This document shows positions 23,851 through 35,738 of a stretch of 64,000 nucleotides of DNA, in pieces. This DNA comes from Lytechinus pictus. Lineage: Eukaryota; Echinodermata; Echinoidea; Temnopleuroida; Toxopneustidae. The notes below the pieces were generated by a model, which ran no database searches, was not told the DNA's origin, and worked only from the letters and a program-made list of their open reading frames with translations. The DNA lies in the NCBI RefSeq assembly GCF_037042905.1, contig NC_087247.1, positions 35,543,420 to 35,607,419 on the forward strand, read 5' to 3'. A program made the position numbers and the translations under genes. Position 1 is the stretch's first letter. Every line of letters starts with the position of its first letter.

Positions 23851-26391
23851 TGATTATAGCTGGAGAGATTATGGACAAAAATATTTATTGGAGAGAATGA
23901 TGAAAGAACGGAATTTTAAGAATATTTTTGCTTGCAAAATTTATGATCTATGGTTTTCGAGTATTTTGCACTAGGATTCGTTCGCTGGCGATAAAATACA
24001 AAACCTTGTTAATCTTTAGACCCATAGTTGAAACAAAGCGCATTGATTTAAAAATGTGAAACCCTCGACATTTGTTGCCCCCTTTCTCAGTCATTTGGTT
24101 GTTTTAATGGTTTCATGACTGTGATTTATTTCGACATGTCAATGCTCAAGGAATTTTAGGTAATTTTAGTTAAGGTAAATAGAAGTAAATAGTCAGTAAA
24201 TAGAAGTCGTGTAGTGGATTGCCTATCTTTGTAATATATCTTTGGTTGGTCACTATATAACCATATTCCACAGTTCGCTTATGTATTAATATAAGGCAAA
24301 TATTGTAGTCAGGCTCTTGGGATTGATATACTTTTTCGAGATTGTTGTAATGTATACCAAAAGTATACATTACATTAGTGAATGTTTCCATACGCAGTTT
24401 ATAGTGTAGAGGAAACTTGTATCACTTTGATCTAACCACATTGTTGCAATAGGCCTCTTAGAATTACAAAATTTGGCTTTGCAGTTTAGTCACAATCATG
24501 GTTCGTGGGAGCAATTGAAACAAATTTTTGCCTTCCTTTCCAAGTAGGCCTATACCTGAAACTATAAAAGTGTGTAAATCGGTGTATTTAGAAATCCTGA
24601 GAAGAATTTTCAAATGAGGAATATCATGCTGGCCAAAAATAGCACCGTTTTAAGCTCAAAATTATACTTTATCGCCAGGGAACAAATTGGAGGAACAATT
24701 ATACTTGTAAGTTATTTTTTGTATGATAATTTGACACAACCTGATCGCTAGAAAACACATTTGAAAATTGCAAAATACTACAAATAAGGACTTGTTCAAT
24801 TTATTTTTTGAGAGAATTCGATTTTAAAATTGAGATGACACGAAATTACTAATAGAAAGGGAATGTTAAATATTTCAGTTAGTGAAATACATGCAATAAT
24901 CATTTTCATTACCATGATCATTGTTGCTGGTATTAATATTATCATTACTACTAATAATTACCATTATCATCATTGCTTTCGTTATTTATCTATCTTGTTG
25001 TATCTACCCGATGCAATCTCTTCGATGCACAAATTACTCTTGAGAGAGCTTGTTCATTGTCATTTTACTTAGCAGTGCAACACTGGCAGCGTTAATGATA
25101 CAGTTTTTACAATTATTATCAATATTATTATTATCATTATAATTGTTATTATTATTGTTATTATTAAAATCTTGCACATGATGATCATCATCACCATCGT
25201 GTGACCCATTGTAAATTGCTCCAGTGCATTACCGAAACTTTTACTGGACTTTTGGTATATATTTCTGCCGGTAATTCAAGAATATTAAGAATATTAAGAC
25301 GGTAAAACACAGCATCTCTTTTATTTCATCTTTATTTGCTGATTTAGTAAATTTTCGTAATTTTATTTTTAAGATAAACATGCCATTGTAAATCGTGTGA
25401 TACCTATTCAGGCATTATGATGCAGTATATGATACCTAATACGTTGTGGTTACCACCGTTGGAAAATATATTTTCAACATCTATATAATGTTAAATATCA
25501 TTTGATGGTGTTTCTTAAAAAGTTGTTCATGTGGTATTACTAAATTGTATATAATTCTATATGACCGTGTGATTGCAATCAATAACTAGGTGCAATAAAG
25601 TGCAATATCATAAGAACCATTATCATGCAGAATAAAGTTTCATCATTGACGCGTCTTTACAGTGTTCATGTTCGTTCATCCGTTCTAGACAATTTAAAAG
25701 GGTTTTAATTGCAAATTACTATGACAAAAACTGTGTAAAAAATGCGCTCACAATGAACACAGTGCAACATTGGAATTGTTTCACGTCCAAGACAAATTGT
25801 AATAATTTATTCAAAATTTGCTTTCTAATCAATTCAAATCAATGATTCACCACTGTTAAAAAGAGAAGTATCAGTGATCACAGTATTTTGTATAGCTGTG
25901 ACCAGGATTTCGTTCTTTGAACTAAATGTTGTTTCATCATGACTTTATTCAAGTTCAAAGACGCACTGATATAATATATATACATATAAAGAGACCAGGT
26001 CCACCGTTTCCATTCCAAACAAATGGCAGGTCAATGCATGGATTACAAAACAAGTAACACATATATACAAATATAGAAAATTATTTAGAGTAACATAAAT
26101 GCAGGAAAATAATCGTTTAAAGCTGTCGTTAATATCACGTTGAAATAAAAAAAACACTTCATCAAATTTCCTAAATTAGAGTTGAATATGTAAATGGAGT
26201 TAAATAATTATTGCGTATAATTTGAAATGTACAGATAATATTATGAGAGGTGTCACATATCCAATTTCCACTACGGTGTCGTCTTAACTATTATTATTAT
26301 ATACGGAGACGTGATCATTATATGTTTTTTTATTTTTTTTATTCAGATCAACTTAATTAGCTATTGACATCACAAAGTTATGAAAGAAATA
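23851..26391 (+). other. Pax 3' UTR and downstream AT-rich region
   Basis: No coding exon is recognised. ATN-type microsatellite tracts lie at about 24885-24970 and 25100-25160. Candidate AATAAA signals are at 25594 and 25631. A TA-rich stretch is near 25973. If transcription ends at the first good signal, the 3' UTR would be about 1.75 kb. Confidence 0.5.
25594..25636 (+). terminator. Candidate polyadenylation signals (two AATAAA)
   Basis: AATAAA occurs at 25594-25599 and 25631-25636 on the plus strand, the first obvious pair downstream of the Pax stop codon. Spacing from the stop is about 1.75 kb. There is no transcript evidence. Confidence 0.3.
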
Positions 26392-27129
26392 TTAGTAAAG
26401 TACATTTGCCTTACGCAAAAAAAACATAACTAAGCAAATTATCTTGGGCCTTTGGTGATGGTTACGGGTCCAAGTGTCGTACCTCCCCCCAGGTTCGCTC
26501 TTTTCTTGCGTAAAATATCGAAAAAGAGGAGAGTATGGCGAGTTTAGAAAGGGTATGGAAATATTCGGTTGGTCGGATTTTTGAATTTGTTGTTCTGAGG
26601 AGTTTTTAAGGCGGTGTTTATTATTCCGGTTTGCTAGGCCCCTTGCCCCGACTTCTACAGCGTAGAATGACACCGTGTACTCCTTTTCCCTAACGATTGA
26701 GTCATACTTTGTGACTTTCCTTTGGTGTGCATCATCAATGTTTGTTTCAAATGGGATTGTTAATTCGGTGATAATTAACTCTTTATGTTCTTCCCGTAAA
26801 ATTACTAAATCTGGGCGCATAGTGGTTGTAAGAACGTGGGGAGGTATGGTACCCCCGGCGACCGAATGCCCTTCTAAGTCAGTGTAAATATTCCCGTCAG
26901 TCAAATTTTCAAGAAATGAACCTCAAAATGTTATTATGATGCCACTCATATCTCTCAAGGAAGACTGGGCAGTCTGTAATAGCTCTATGGTTTGGGAGTA
27001 TATGATATGATGAAGGGTGCCTGTGGTACCAGGGCAGAATATACACTTATCATTTAGGCGTTTAGATATTATAGATATATTGACACATGTGCGACAATCC
27101 ATGGAGGAGTGGGGGGGGGGGGGTGGCAT
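26392..27129 (-). pseudogene. Decayed C-terminal region of a non-LTR retrotransposon ORF
   Basis: The minus-strand frame 26904-26392 contains RPDLVIL, then ELTIPFE, then an Arg-Lys-Lys-Tyr cluster (HQRKVTKYDSIV) and YAVEVGARGL. That series is typical of the C-terminal PD-(D/E)XK-like endonuclease region of retroelement polyproteins related to R2-type elements. Upstream on the same strand (27129-26923) is CIFCPGTTGTLHHI, a C-x2-C...H knuckle-like motif. The two parts are in different frames, with a C-rich run at the 5' limit, and no reverse transcriptase is present. It is a 5'-truncated relic. The exact clade is uncertain. Confidence 0.6.
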
Positions 27130-27264
27130 GGGACAACACCCCTTCTATAGTTACACAGCATGGAAGACAGAGAGAATTGCCACCCTAATATTTTTTTTAA
27201 TCATGTATTTTGTAGAATCGGGTCGAGTTTGAAAAACAAATTCACTTAATAACAAAAAAAAATA

Positions 27265-28245
27265 CAGTGCGTATCAAAAAAAAGTTTACACTTAGAAAAA
27301 ATCATGTAAAATTGTACATTTGTAATATCCTGAAGATTTTTCCACATTCTAACATTAGTACAGATCCATTTAAGCAAATGACGATATAACTGTCGAAAAA
27401 TATTTCCGCTTGAGTGAGCACCACTTACTTTTGAAAAGTTAGTGAAAAATGATTTGCGCAGAACTTTGAAATAGTTATGCAAATAAAAGTAACCTTAATC
27501 ATGAAGAACACGTGGAATTTAGCTAGTGAAATTGATTTGAAGATATCTTTTACCTTTTTTAACTTGTTTCCTTGCCCAAAACACTTCGAAGAGTGGATTG
27601 CACCCCATCCCACTCCCCCACCCACCGAGGCCATCGTGACGATATTTGCTTTACACTGAGCTGTGATTTACATGAAATGGCTAAGGCTTGATTTTCATTT
27701 TGTTAATCATCGTCAAGCTTGGAAAAAGTGTGGAGAAACAAGTATTAAATGAAAAATGAAATGTAAACCCATTTCAAATGATAAAAACTTAGTGATGAAA
27801 TGCTGGAGATGTCTGATATAAGTTTTTGTTCAGATTCAGTTAAGTCCTCAGATCCAGCTGGCACAAAAAGGGTAAAGGTTGTGCTTACTAAATGTTGAAA
27901 TTTCAATTTGGGTGGCAAAATTGTTACAAAATGCTTGAATATATCCGTTTTATTTCAATTGACTACAAGTGCAAGGGAATTTTATGAGAAATGTTTCGCA
28001 GGGTAAGTTTGATTTCGCCCTTTCCCCTTGACACAGCGTGAAAACCAGCATTTCTGCGCAAACAGATTTCTGCGAACTTTACAAAAATGGACAGTGCTCA
28101 CTCAAGTGTAACATTCTGTCAAAACTTTTACTTTCATTGTATAGATGAGACCCAACCCAAGATTATATGTGAATAAATTACCCACATGTATATTTTTTAA
28201 TTCCCAGGGCTTTTTCAAATTGTAAACTTTTTTTGATACGCACTG
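27265..28245. mobile_element. 981-bp Tc1/mariner-like non-autonomous element
   Basis: The left end cagtgcgtatcaaaaaaaag and the right end ctttttttgatacgcactg are inverted repeats flanked by TA (27263-27264, 28246-28247). Pairing continues with gaps deeper inside: acttgagtgagcac-type blocks near 27410 match gtgctcactcaagtg near 28098. No transposase frame remains. The ends resemble those of the larger element at 29035-30818. Confidence 0.85.
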
Positions 28246-28562
28246 TATATCACCAAATCGATACAATTACGCTCGTTCCTCCTGCTCGCAAAATCCAGTT
28301 GCACTTATCCTAACAAATATATCTTCTACAATCGGGCACGAGATGATTGATTACAATAATAATAACATGAAGATATACGTTATATGAACACATGAAAAGA
28401 CGTTATACGTTAACTCGCTCTTTTCGCTCACGCGAAGGTTACAGATGTATGGGTGACATAGATAGGCTTGTGGATGTAAGATCAATAAAGGAGAAGGTAA
28501 CTCTGGCACTCTAGTGGTCGGATTTACATTATATTTATAATTTATTTAGCATACTGCGTACT

Positions 28563-28990
28563 TGGTGATGTGTGATGTCACTTGTGAACAACTCTCCCCA
28601 TTACTTTAGTTTATATTTCACTTAAACTGCCTCTTTTATCACATCTATCAGTAGATCATGTGTTCTTTCTATAGGAGGGCATGTAATACAGATTTTTAAA
28701 GAATACATCATGGATAAAGAGTTTGTATCGCCATAAGAAAGAGCAAAAAGAGACAATTCGGGGGTATTTTATAGTCCATCAATGGGAAAGTTGTTCACAT
28801 GTGACATCACACATCCTTGTCGCATTGCCAATGAGAGGATCTCCATAGCATTAGTGATTGCAATTTTCAAATGCTCATAACTTTTTCATTATTTGTCCGA
28901 TTTTTCTCAAACTTTCTTTGTTCTTCTTCTTTGGTTTTTCTGTTTCCACACAAGCCCACTTGTTCCAAAGGTTTCATTCCCCTTAAGCTT
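28563..28990. repeat. Palindromic interspersed repeat (family also at 52430-52820)
   Basis: gatgtgtgatgtcacttgtg at the left and cacatgtgacatcacacatc near 28800 are inverted copies. The right part (tcataactttttcattattt, then ctcaaactttctttg, then ctgtttccacacaagc) matches the block at 52700-52800. It has no coding capacity. It is probably an abundant non-autonomous element; its ends are not firmly set. Confidence 0.6.
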
Positions 28991-29034
28991 TTAATTTCCC
29001 GTGCTCCAAATCGGCAATTGTGTTACAAGTTCTA

Positions 29035-30818
29035 CAGTGCGTCCCAAAAAAACTATACACTTTTGAAATGGCTGCCAAATACAAAAATATAGCACTTTGG
29101 GGGAAAAGACTTATAGATATGGAAAGCCAATAAAGTCAACTTTTAAATGACACCAACAAGTTGGAAAACTATTCATGCTTGAGCGAGCACTGCCCACTGA
29201 AACAAAGGGTATGAAAATTAGGGTGGGCCGGAATTAGCCTTCCAATTTTTGTCAGGTTTTTTTGTTTGGTACCTTCAAAGTTGAGGGTTGTTTGGTGAAT
29301 TAAAGATCAATTGTGATCAGTTTGCTGTTTGTGAAAATTCAATGCGTTATTAAATTGAAATTTAATGCATGAGTGATCATGAATTGCAATTTTTAGTGCA
29401 GCATTTTGTCTTAATCATGTGAATCTCAACAATGTGCCCATGACAGTCAGGAGAAGAGGTGGTTATATGACTTATGTAGGTGAAGTACGTTGATGGGATA
29501 AAGGTCAACAGAACATTTAGCAACCCCTCCCTCCATCTCAACCCCCCCCCCCGCTTCTCTCCTCCTGGGAGACTAAGCACGGCTAGGCTGGGCAGGAATT
29601 AGCCTTACAGTTGTTTTGAGTGGTTAGTCCTTTGGAACTTGCTAAGCTAAATTAATGAGTGAGATAAGTTTTGGTTTCTTAGGCAAATTTCATGAGTTAC
29701 TAAATTGAAATTTAACATGAGTGAACAGGAATTGTAATTTTAGTGTAGCATATTCATCTTGTGAACCTCAGAAGTGTGTTCGTGAGAGTCAGAGTAATGT
29801 GATGGTACCTGTAACAAGCAAGAGGGCGAGATATGCTAAGACTTGGTTAAAAGGGCATTCCTCTTCTTTTTGTCCTTTTACAAATTAAAAGTCATATGTA
29901 CTCTCCCCTCTCCACCTCCATTTTCCAGCCCCCCCCCCCTCTCTCTCTCTCTGTCTCACTTCCTGGATTGTAGCCTATTCAAAACTTAACTGCCAAGTGA
30001 CCGGTGGCCGATGCCCGATGGTCATTTTTTTATTGAATGGTTACCCAGAACTTTAATGATTATGATGATTAATGAAATAACTTATTGGAAAAACTCAATG
30101 CTTGATTGATCACATTGCACATTGAATGAGTTGATTTACTGATAAATGGTTGATTAAATGATTGATAGGAAAAAGTTGATGCCCCATTTCAAAATTAATC
30201 AATAAATCAACATTCTGCTCTGGACTTCACGCGTACATGAAAATAGCCATCAGTCTCTCAACAGGAGGGGAGGGCGGGAAAGAGGGAGGGGGCGGGGGCT
30301 GAATGTTCTGTTGACCCTTATTCCATCAACCTACTTCTCCCACTTAAGTCCTATCTCACCCCCTATTCTTCCGACTCCCATGAACACATTGCTGAGATCC
30401 ACATGATAAAGTTGAAATTCTGCCCAAAAAGAGATCCAAATGATAAAGTTGAAATGCTGCCCAAAAAGTGAAATTTGTATTCATTCATGCATTAAAGTTC
30501 AATTTAATAATTTATAAAATTTGCTTAAGCAACCAAAACTGGTCACGGTTGATCATTAATTCATCACAACGCCCTTAACTCTGCAAGTTCGAAAACTGAC
30601 ATAAATTGGAAGGCTAATTCCAGCCCACCCTAATTTTCATACCCTTTGTTTCAGTGGGCAGTGCTCGCTCAAGCATGAATAGTTTTCAAACTTTTTGGTG
30701 TCATTTGAAAGTTGACTTTATTAGCTTTCCATATATGTAAGTCTTTTTCGCCAAAGTGCTACATTTTTTTTTATTTGGCAGCCATTTCAAAAGTGTATAG
30801 TTTTTTTGGGACGCACTG
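29035..30818. mobile_element. 1.8-kb foldback element with ~0.5-kb inverted arms
   Basis: The ends cagtgcgtcccaaaaaaact and the inverted agtttttttgggacgcactg are flanked by TA (29033-29034, 30819-30820). The inverted similarity continues inward for several hundred bases: ggctgccaaata / tatttggcagcc, gcgagcactgcccactgaaac / its inverse, and gtcaacagaacatt near 29506 / aatgttctgttgacc near 30303. Inside the left arm a block (gagtgatcatgaattgcaat near 29370) is duplicated near 29722. No transposase is present. Confidence 0.85.
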
Positions 30819-31263
30819 TATATACGGACTAGACCTATTAAACCAAGGCGACCATGTATGGTCTAACGTAAGTAAACGTAAAGTTCGGAATCAACCAATT
30901 CTATTATATTATAAAGTTAACCATGGTATTAGTCAGCCGCAGGCACATATAGACAGGTCCAGATTTGAGATAATGCGCTAGCCTAGGCTAGCCATAGCTT
31001 AGCATTTTTGTCTTGTCATTAATGGCAGTTTGATAAGTGTGTAAGAATTGGATCAAGATATAGATAATTATAAGCTTATAAGGCCTATGTTACTCATATA
31101 AGGATACCGGTAATTTGAGGGTGCTGATTCATCGTGGCAACGTGAACACTAACGTACGACTACTGAGTGAATTAATTTTGTAAAAAGTCCACGCACATGC
31201 GTACTCGTATTCCGAAGACGCACCATAAATATTCATATTTTATTCCAGAACTGCGGTGGGAAA

Positions 31264-32656
31264 AATAATATTGCAAACCGGGAAGGGGCAGGGGGCAAGT
31301 GCCCCCCAATTCCCCCAGGAAAAATGCCCTTTTTTCAAAATGGAAAATGCCCTTTTTTCAAAATGAAATGTGCCCTTTTTCAAAATGAAATACCCTTTTT
31401 GAAGTAAAACACATTTTAGTTTAGAAAATCCAAAAAAAATTGGCTCGCGCTTCGCGCTCGCATCAATTATTGTTTAGTTTAAGGTATTCTTCCTGTTCAT
31501 GGTTACAAAAATGCATAGAATGTCTAATTTTCCGGTTGGAATATTATACATTTTTTGCTCGTGTTTCGTGCTCGCATCTTTGATTGTTTATTAAGGTACT
31601 CATTCTGTTCCTGGTAACAATAAGTGCTTAGAATATCCAGTTTTCAGGTAAGAAAATAACAATTTTCTCATCAATAATTGTTTAGTAAGATATTCATCCT
31701 GTTCATGCAAAAATGCTTAGAATGTCCAGTTTTCAGGTTGGAATGTTACACATTTTTGGCTCGTGTTTTGTGCTCGCACCAATTATTGTTTATTAAGGTA
31801 GTCACTCTGTCCCTGCACTGCAAAAACTCCGGTGTTGATTTAACACCAGCGCGGAATTTATATATGTCCACACCAGAGAAGTGTTAATCAACACCGGTTT
31901 TGGTATAAGTCTAACACCAGAAGGTGTTTATACAACACCAATTAGTATTAAAACAGCATCGGTTTGATTCCAAACTGGTGTTGTTTCAATACTTCTCTGG
32001 TGTGGACATATATAGACTCCGGGCTGGTAATAAATCAACACCGGAGTTTTTGCAGTGTGGTTAAATAATATGCCTAGAATGTCTAGTTTTCTGGTTAGAA
32101 TATCACAAATTTTCAGTTCGCGCTTCGCGCTCGCATTATTCGATTGGTGAGATATGTATTCCGTATCATATTCATGAGTCACTAAATGCAGTCTTTAAAA
32201 GGTTCTTTTTCTGGTCAGTTTATTGAAAATTTCAACTCACGCTTCGCGTTAATTCTTTAGTTAGATTCACATCCCTTTTTCATGATTACAAAGTCTTATT
32301 AAATAAAATTTCCAGAAGTTTGAGCTCGTGATTCGCGCTCGCAACATCTCGCAAGGATGCCCTTTCAACTGTAATTAGGTCCATAATTGACCAAAAACGA
32401 GTTTTACAACTGCAGATTTGAAAAATTTTCCAAACCGCCCGCTCGCAAGAAATAGAGCATAAATATATATCTTATCAGTCAGAGATCACTTCAAAAAAAA
32501 AAACAACTACTAATTACTACATAACATGCAACTTCTTCACACAGATAATAATCTCACGGTGAAAATATGCGTTTGCACCAAAATGCCTTTTTTGGCATAT
32601 AAGTGCCCTTTTTGGCTTTGACCCCCCAAAAAGAAAATATACGTTCCGCCGCACGT
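31264..32656. mobile_element. Satellite-bearing element with gctcgcgcttcgcgctcgc motifs
   Basis: The left border has gggaaggggcagggggcaag and repeated atgcccttttttcaaaatg words; the right border has aaatgccttttttggcat, ccccccaaaaag and gttccgccgcac. Between them, copies of the palindromic core (31442, about 31560, 31760, 32118, 32238, 32325) are separated by diverged units containing tattcatcctgttcatg. A MITE (31816-32057) is inserted in it. It contains no coding frame. It is probably a hAT-like non-autonomous element. Confidence 0.6.
31816..32057. mobile_element. CACTGCAAAAAC-type MITE, long form (242 bp)
   Basis: The ends cactgcaaaaactccggtg and caccggagtttttgcagtg are exact inverted repeats, flanked by TG on both sides. 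The interior is a nest of smaller palindromes built from ggtgttgatttaacacc and gtccacaccagagaag in both orientations. It is inserted within the element at 31264-32656 and is therefore younger than it. Confidence 0.85.
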
Positions 32657-32779
32657 GATATCTCCCTCCGCGTGTGAATTATGTCTCGGAAAACAATAAG
32701 ACAGTTGGTACTATCCTAAATCATGCTGTCTTTTTAGCACGACCGCCATCTCTCGTTATATTTGAAATGGAACAATGTA

Positions 32780-32972
32780 CACTGCAAAAACTCTGGTGTT
32801 GATTTAACACCAGCCCGGAATCTATATATGTCCACACCAGAGAAGTGTTAAACAAAACCAGTTTCGTTTTGGTCTAACACCAGATAGGTGTTTATACAAC
32901 ACCAATTAGTATTAAAACAGCATCGGTTTGATTCCAAACTGGTGTTAAATCAACACCAGAGTTTTTGCAGTG
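32780..32972. mobile_element. CACTGCAAAAAC-type MITE, short form (193 bp)
   Basis: The termini are those of the 31816 copy, with exact TA flanks (32778-32779, 32973-32974). Relative to the long form it lacks the second inverted ttctctggtgtggacatata block, so it is an internal-deletion variant. The two copies lie only 0.7 kb apart. Confidence 0.85.
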
Positions 32973-33033
32973 TACATCTACTATCATTATTATTTTAAGA
33001 TACATCTTTTTTTAAACTTCATTACATTTTCAG

Positions 33034-34200
33034 GGGAAAAGTCCTTTGCCAGCGATATTCTTGACGAAATTTGTTAAAATTCTGAAGCAAAAAAAAAATG
33101 TCGGCTCTCTTATCGCATTTGTTTCACTAGTGACTTTTATGAAAAAAATGAATGCTTTATTTAATCTACTTTTATCGCAAAAAGACATAGAAGAGGAAAT
33201 GGTATTAACGAGAATAAGACAATTTCATCATGAAACTTACTCGATTGAAGAACTTCAAAGGTTCATATGGAATTAAGAGTCAAAGTGGCTACATGTATGT
33301 GTTTGGTGTATTTTGGAGATGTTATTTCGTAACAAAATTATATTGATATTGAATCTTAATGTAATACAAAAAAAAATGAATGTTACCATCAGCAACACTA
33401 GCAGAAACGAGGATGATCAGTCTGAAGTTCATGATTTCAGATTTTTTGGCCGGTATTTACGGAAGCCTCATGATATCCCTACTCTGTCAGAAATTTCCTT
33501 TGATAAATACCGCAAGTGGTTCGGGATGTCCCGAGTATATTTTCCCGTCTGGCTGTTATCACCGATGCTAGAATCTAAGGAGGTGCCGTGGCCGTGTGGT
33601 CTAAGGCACCTAGCTATATATATACATGGAAAGTCCGGGGTTCGATCCCCAGCCGAAGCACCTATGCCCGTGAGCAAGGCATTTAATCGACAATGCTCTT
33701 TTATCCTGCTTTCAAATAAATGGAAATGCTATATGCATTATTGGTAACTAGGTCTGCACTTAAAAAAAAATTAATAAATAAAATAATGGCGTGCGTGTGT
33801 GTGGGTTCGTGTGAGGATGTATGGCTATGGTGGTGTATGGGTACATTGTAGGATCGTTTGTATAAAAAACCCGACAAATCTCGAGCGGAGCAATTTCGGT
33901 TCAATGTTTTAGTATTTGGTTGTTTACCCGTTGGGCCAAAATAATGTTTGGTTATTTCAATTAAAGTATGTAAAAACAATATATTGATAAACTTTGATTT
34001 TAAGATCATAAACAATATTTTGGCCACATCAATTAACATATTCAAATGGAAATTAAAAGAAATTGATAAATGTTTATATTTTTATCAATAAGGTGATTGT
34101 AGACATAATTATCTTTTTTCTTGTAACATAGTGATAATGTTTTGAGAAAAGGTTGAAAAGAGTATTCAAAAGATTCCACGCAACATTTTCGCTTCCAGCA
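33034..34200. other. Intergenic stretch around the SINE
   Basis: Besides the SINE at 33581-33770 there are short open frames (33046-33276 and 33313-33747) that have no recognised similarity and partly consist of the SINE itself. I see nothing further that I can name here, nor in 34.2-35.3 kb apart from a short CCTT repeat at about 34840. Confidence 0.5.
33581..33770 (+). mobile_element. tRNA-derived SINE
   Basis: The head ggtgccgtggccgtgtggtc taaggcacc resembles a tRNA box A region, and ggggttcgatcccc (33636-33650) is a box B. It is followed by a tRNA-unrelated body containing tgcccgtgagcaaggcattt and an A-rich tail from about 33760. The gcaaggca-type body word is common in animal tRNA-SINEs. 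RNA polymerase III would read it on the plus strand. Confidence 0.75.
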
Positions 34201-35351
34201 TATTGAATTTAGTTAAAAAAAGAAAAAAGTATAGATGTTATTTGGATTATATTTGTTGGAATAAAATCTAAGAGAAAAATAACAATTCAAAGACTAATTC
34301 ATATTTTGTTTTACCTGGAGTTGTCGTTTGGAAAAAAAAGAAAATGTAAAATTTAGAAAACCGAGTATCTTCTTCCAGAAATTGAGGCAAATGTCAAAGG
34401 TTTGGATCAAAATGAATAAAGAAGACCAGAAATTATTATTCGACAAATAATAATTTGATTTAGCTCGAGGGTTGAAAAAATGATAGGGGTATATAGTCGC
34501 CCTCCTGCGGTACCGACTGTTCTTCCATTATTATCACGCCTTAATGCGTGAACATAGGATTAGGCGTATGATCAAACTTTAACATTCTGCAAATAAAAAT
34601 CTATCAAAATGTATTGTAGGGACAGTTAAATTATTGTCAGATGAAGAAGGCCATGTGTATTTCAGTTGAACTAAGATTTGAATCATAATGTGTAGGCCTA
34701 CTTGATCTTTTCTCCCTTTCTATTCGCTTCTCGCGTACCATTGGTCTTCTGGTTTATCTAACAATGAATCACTACCTATACTAGTATAGTGTTGCAATCC
34801 TGGCTAGTAAAATGGGACGCCTACTTTTCAGGCCTTGTTTCCTTCCTTCCTTCCTTCATATGTTTTTTTGGAAATGACACTGTGTAGCTTTTTATATAAT
34901 CAGAATCGATATTTTACCAAGGTTCTGTGAAAATTCATGAAAGTTGTCAGTACTGTCTGACTCTATAACTAGTCAGTGCTGACAAGCTTTGTGAAACGGT
35001 GCCATGTAGATCAAATTTCGGCATTGATCACAAAGTGAATTAAGTATAACATAATTCTATGAAAAGCAATTGCGTTTTAAAAAAGGAAACAAAATGGAAA
35101 AAACAAACAAATTAATATTTCAAAATATATATTAATGTCAAATAGAATACTTGCGTTGTAAAAACAACAAACGGCATAATAGTTGGACATCTTTATAGCC
35201 AAGAACAGAAAAGGGTCCTCGAAACGCCAATGATAGTCAATCAGACCATGTAATCTGGTCACTGGTCAATGTGATGGCCACAATGGTAGTATACTACTCT
35301 TCCCTTTGGACATGTTGGGCTGTCAGCATATCACGCCTATACAGATTAATA

Positions 35352-35509
35352 CCTTTGTCACATTTGATCTACGGCGGCCGTACGGCGAGTCGAAAACACC
35401 CGTTTTATTAATTTTAATTCAAACCACCTATATGTAGTTGGTACACAAAATGTTAAAACGGCTGTTTTCGACTCGCCGTACGGCCGCCGTAGAACAAATG
35501 TGACCAAGG
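35352..35509. mobile_element. TA-flanked MITE with GC-rich palindromic arms (copy 2)
   Basis: Flanking TA is at 35350-35351 and 35510-35511. The arms read cctttgtcacatttg then ctacggcggccgtacggcga, returned as tcgccgtacggccgccgtag then caaatgtgaccaagg. The centre has accacctatatgtagttggt, as in the copy at 21469-21630. Arm pairing covers about 45 bp, so single strands should form a strong hairpin. Confidence 0.88.
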
Positions 35510-35564
35510 TATAATTCATATAACAAATCTAGAAGACTCCCGGGGCATGGACCTCATGGTCAAG

Positions 35565-35636
35565 GAGGATTATCTATTGTTACTGGGGGTGCTGTGACAA
35601 TGCTCAGCACTCCCAGTAACAATAGATTGATCCTCC
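35565..35636. repeat. Hairpin repeat (ctattgttactgggggtgctg)
   Basis: ggaggattatctattgttac and gggggtgctg are followed after a 10-nt loop by the inverted cagcactcccagtaacaata and gatcctcc. A second, partly eroded copy lies at 55155-55212. Its nature is unknown; it may be the end region of a longer interspersed repeat. Confidence 0.65.
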
Positions 35637-35738
35637 GCGGACAGGGCCCTGAGTAGGGGGGAGTATTCCTCCAGGTGAAACCGACGGATTTTACAATCTC
35701 AAAGAGGTGCATGACAAGTGGAGAAACTGGTTTTGAAG

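Noticed and set aside
33046..33276. 76-codon frame preceded by an acceptor-like tttcag
   Set aside because: The sequence is low in complexity, has no recognisable motif, and has no partner exon.
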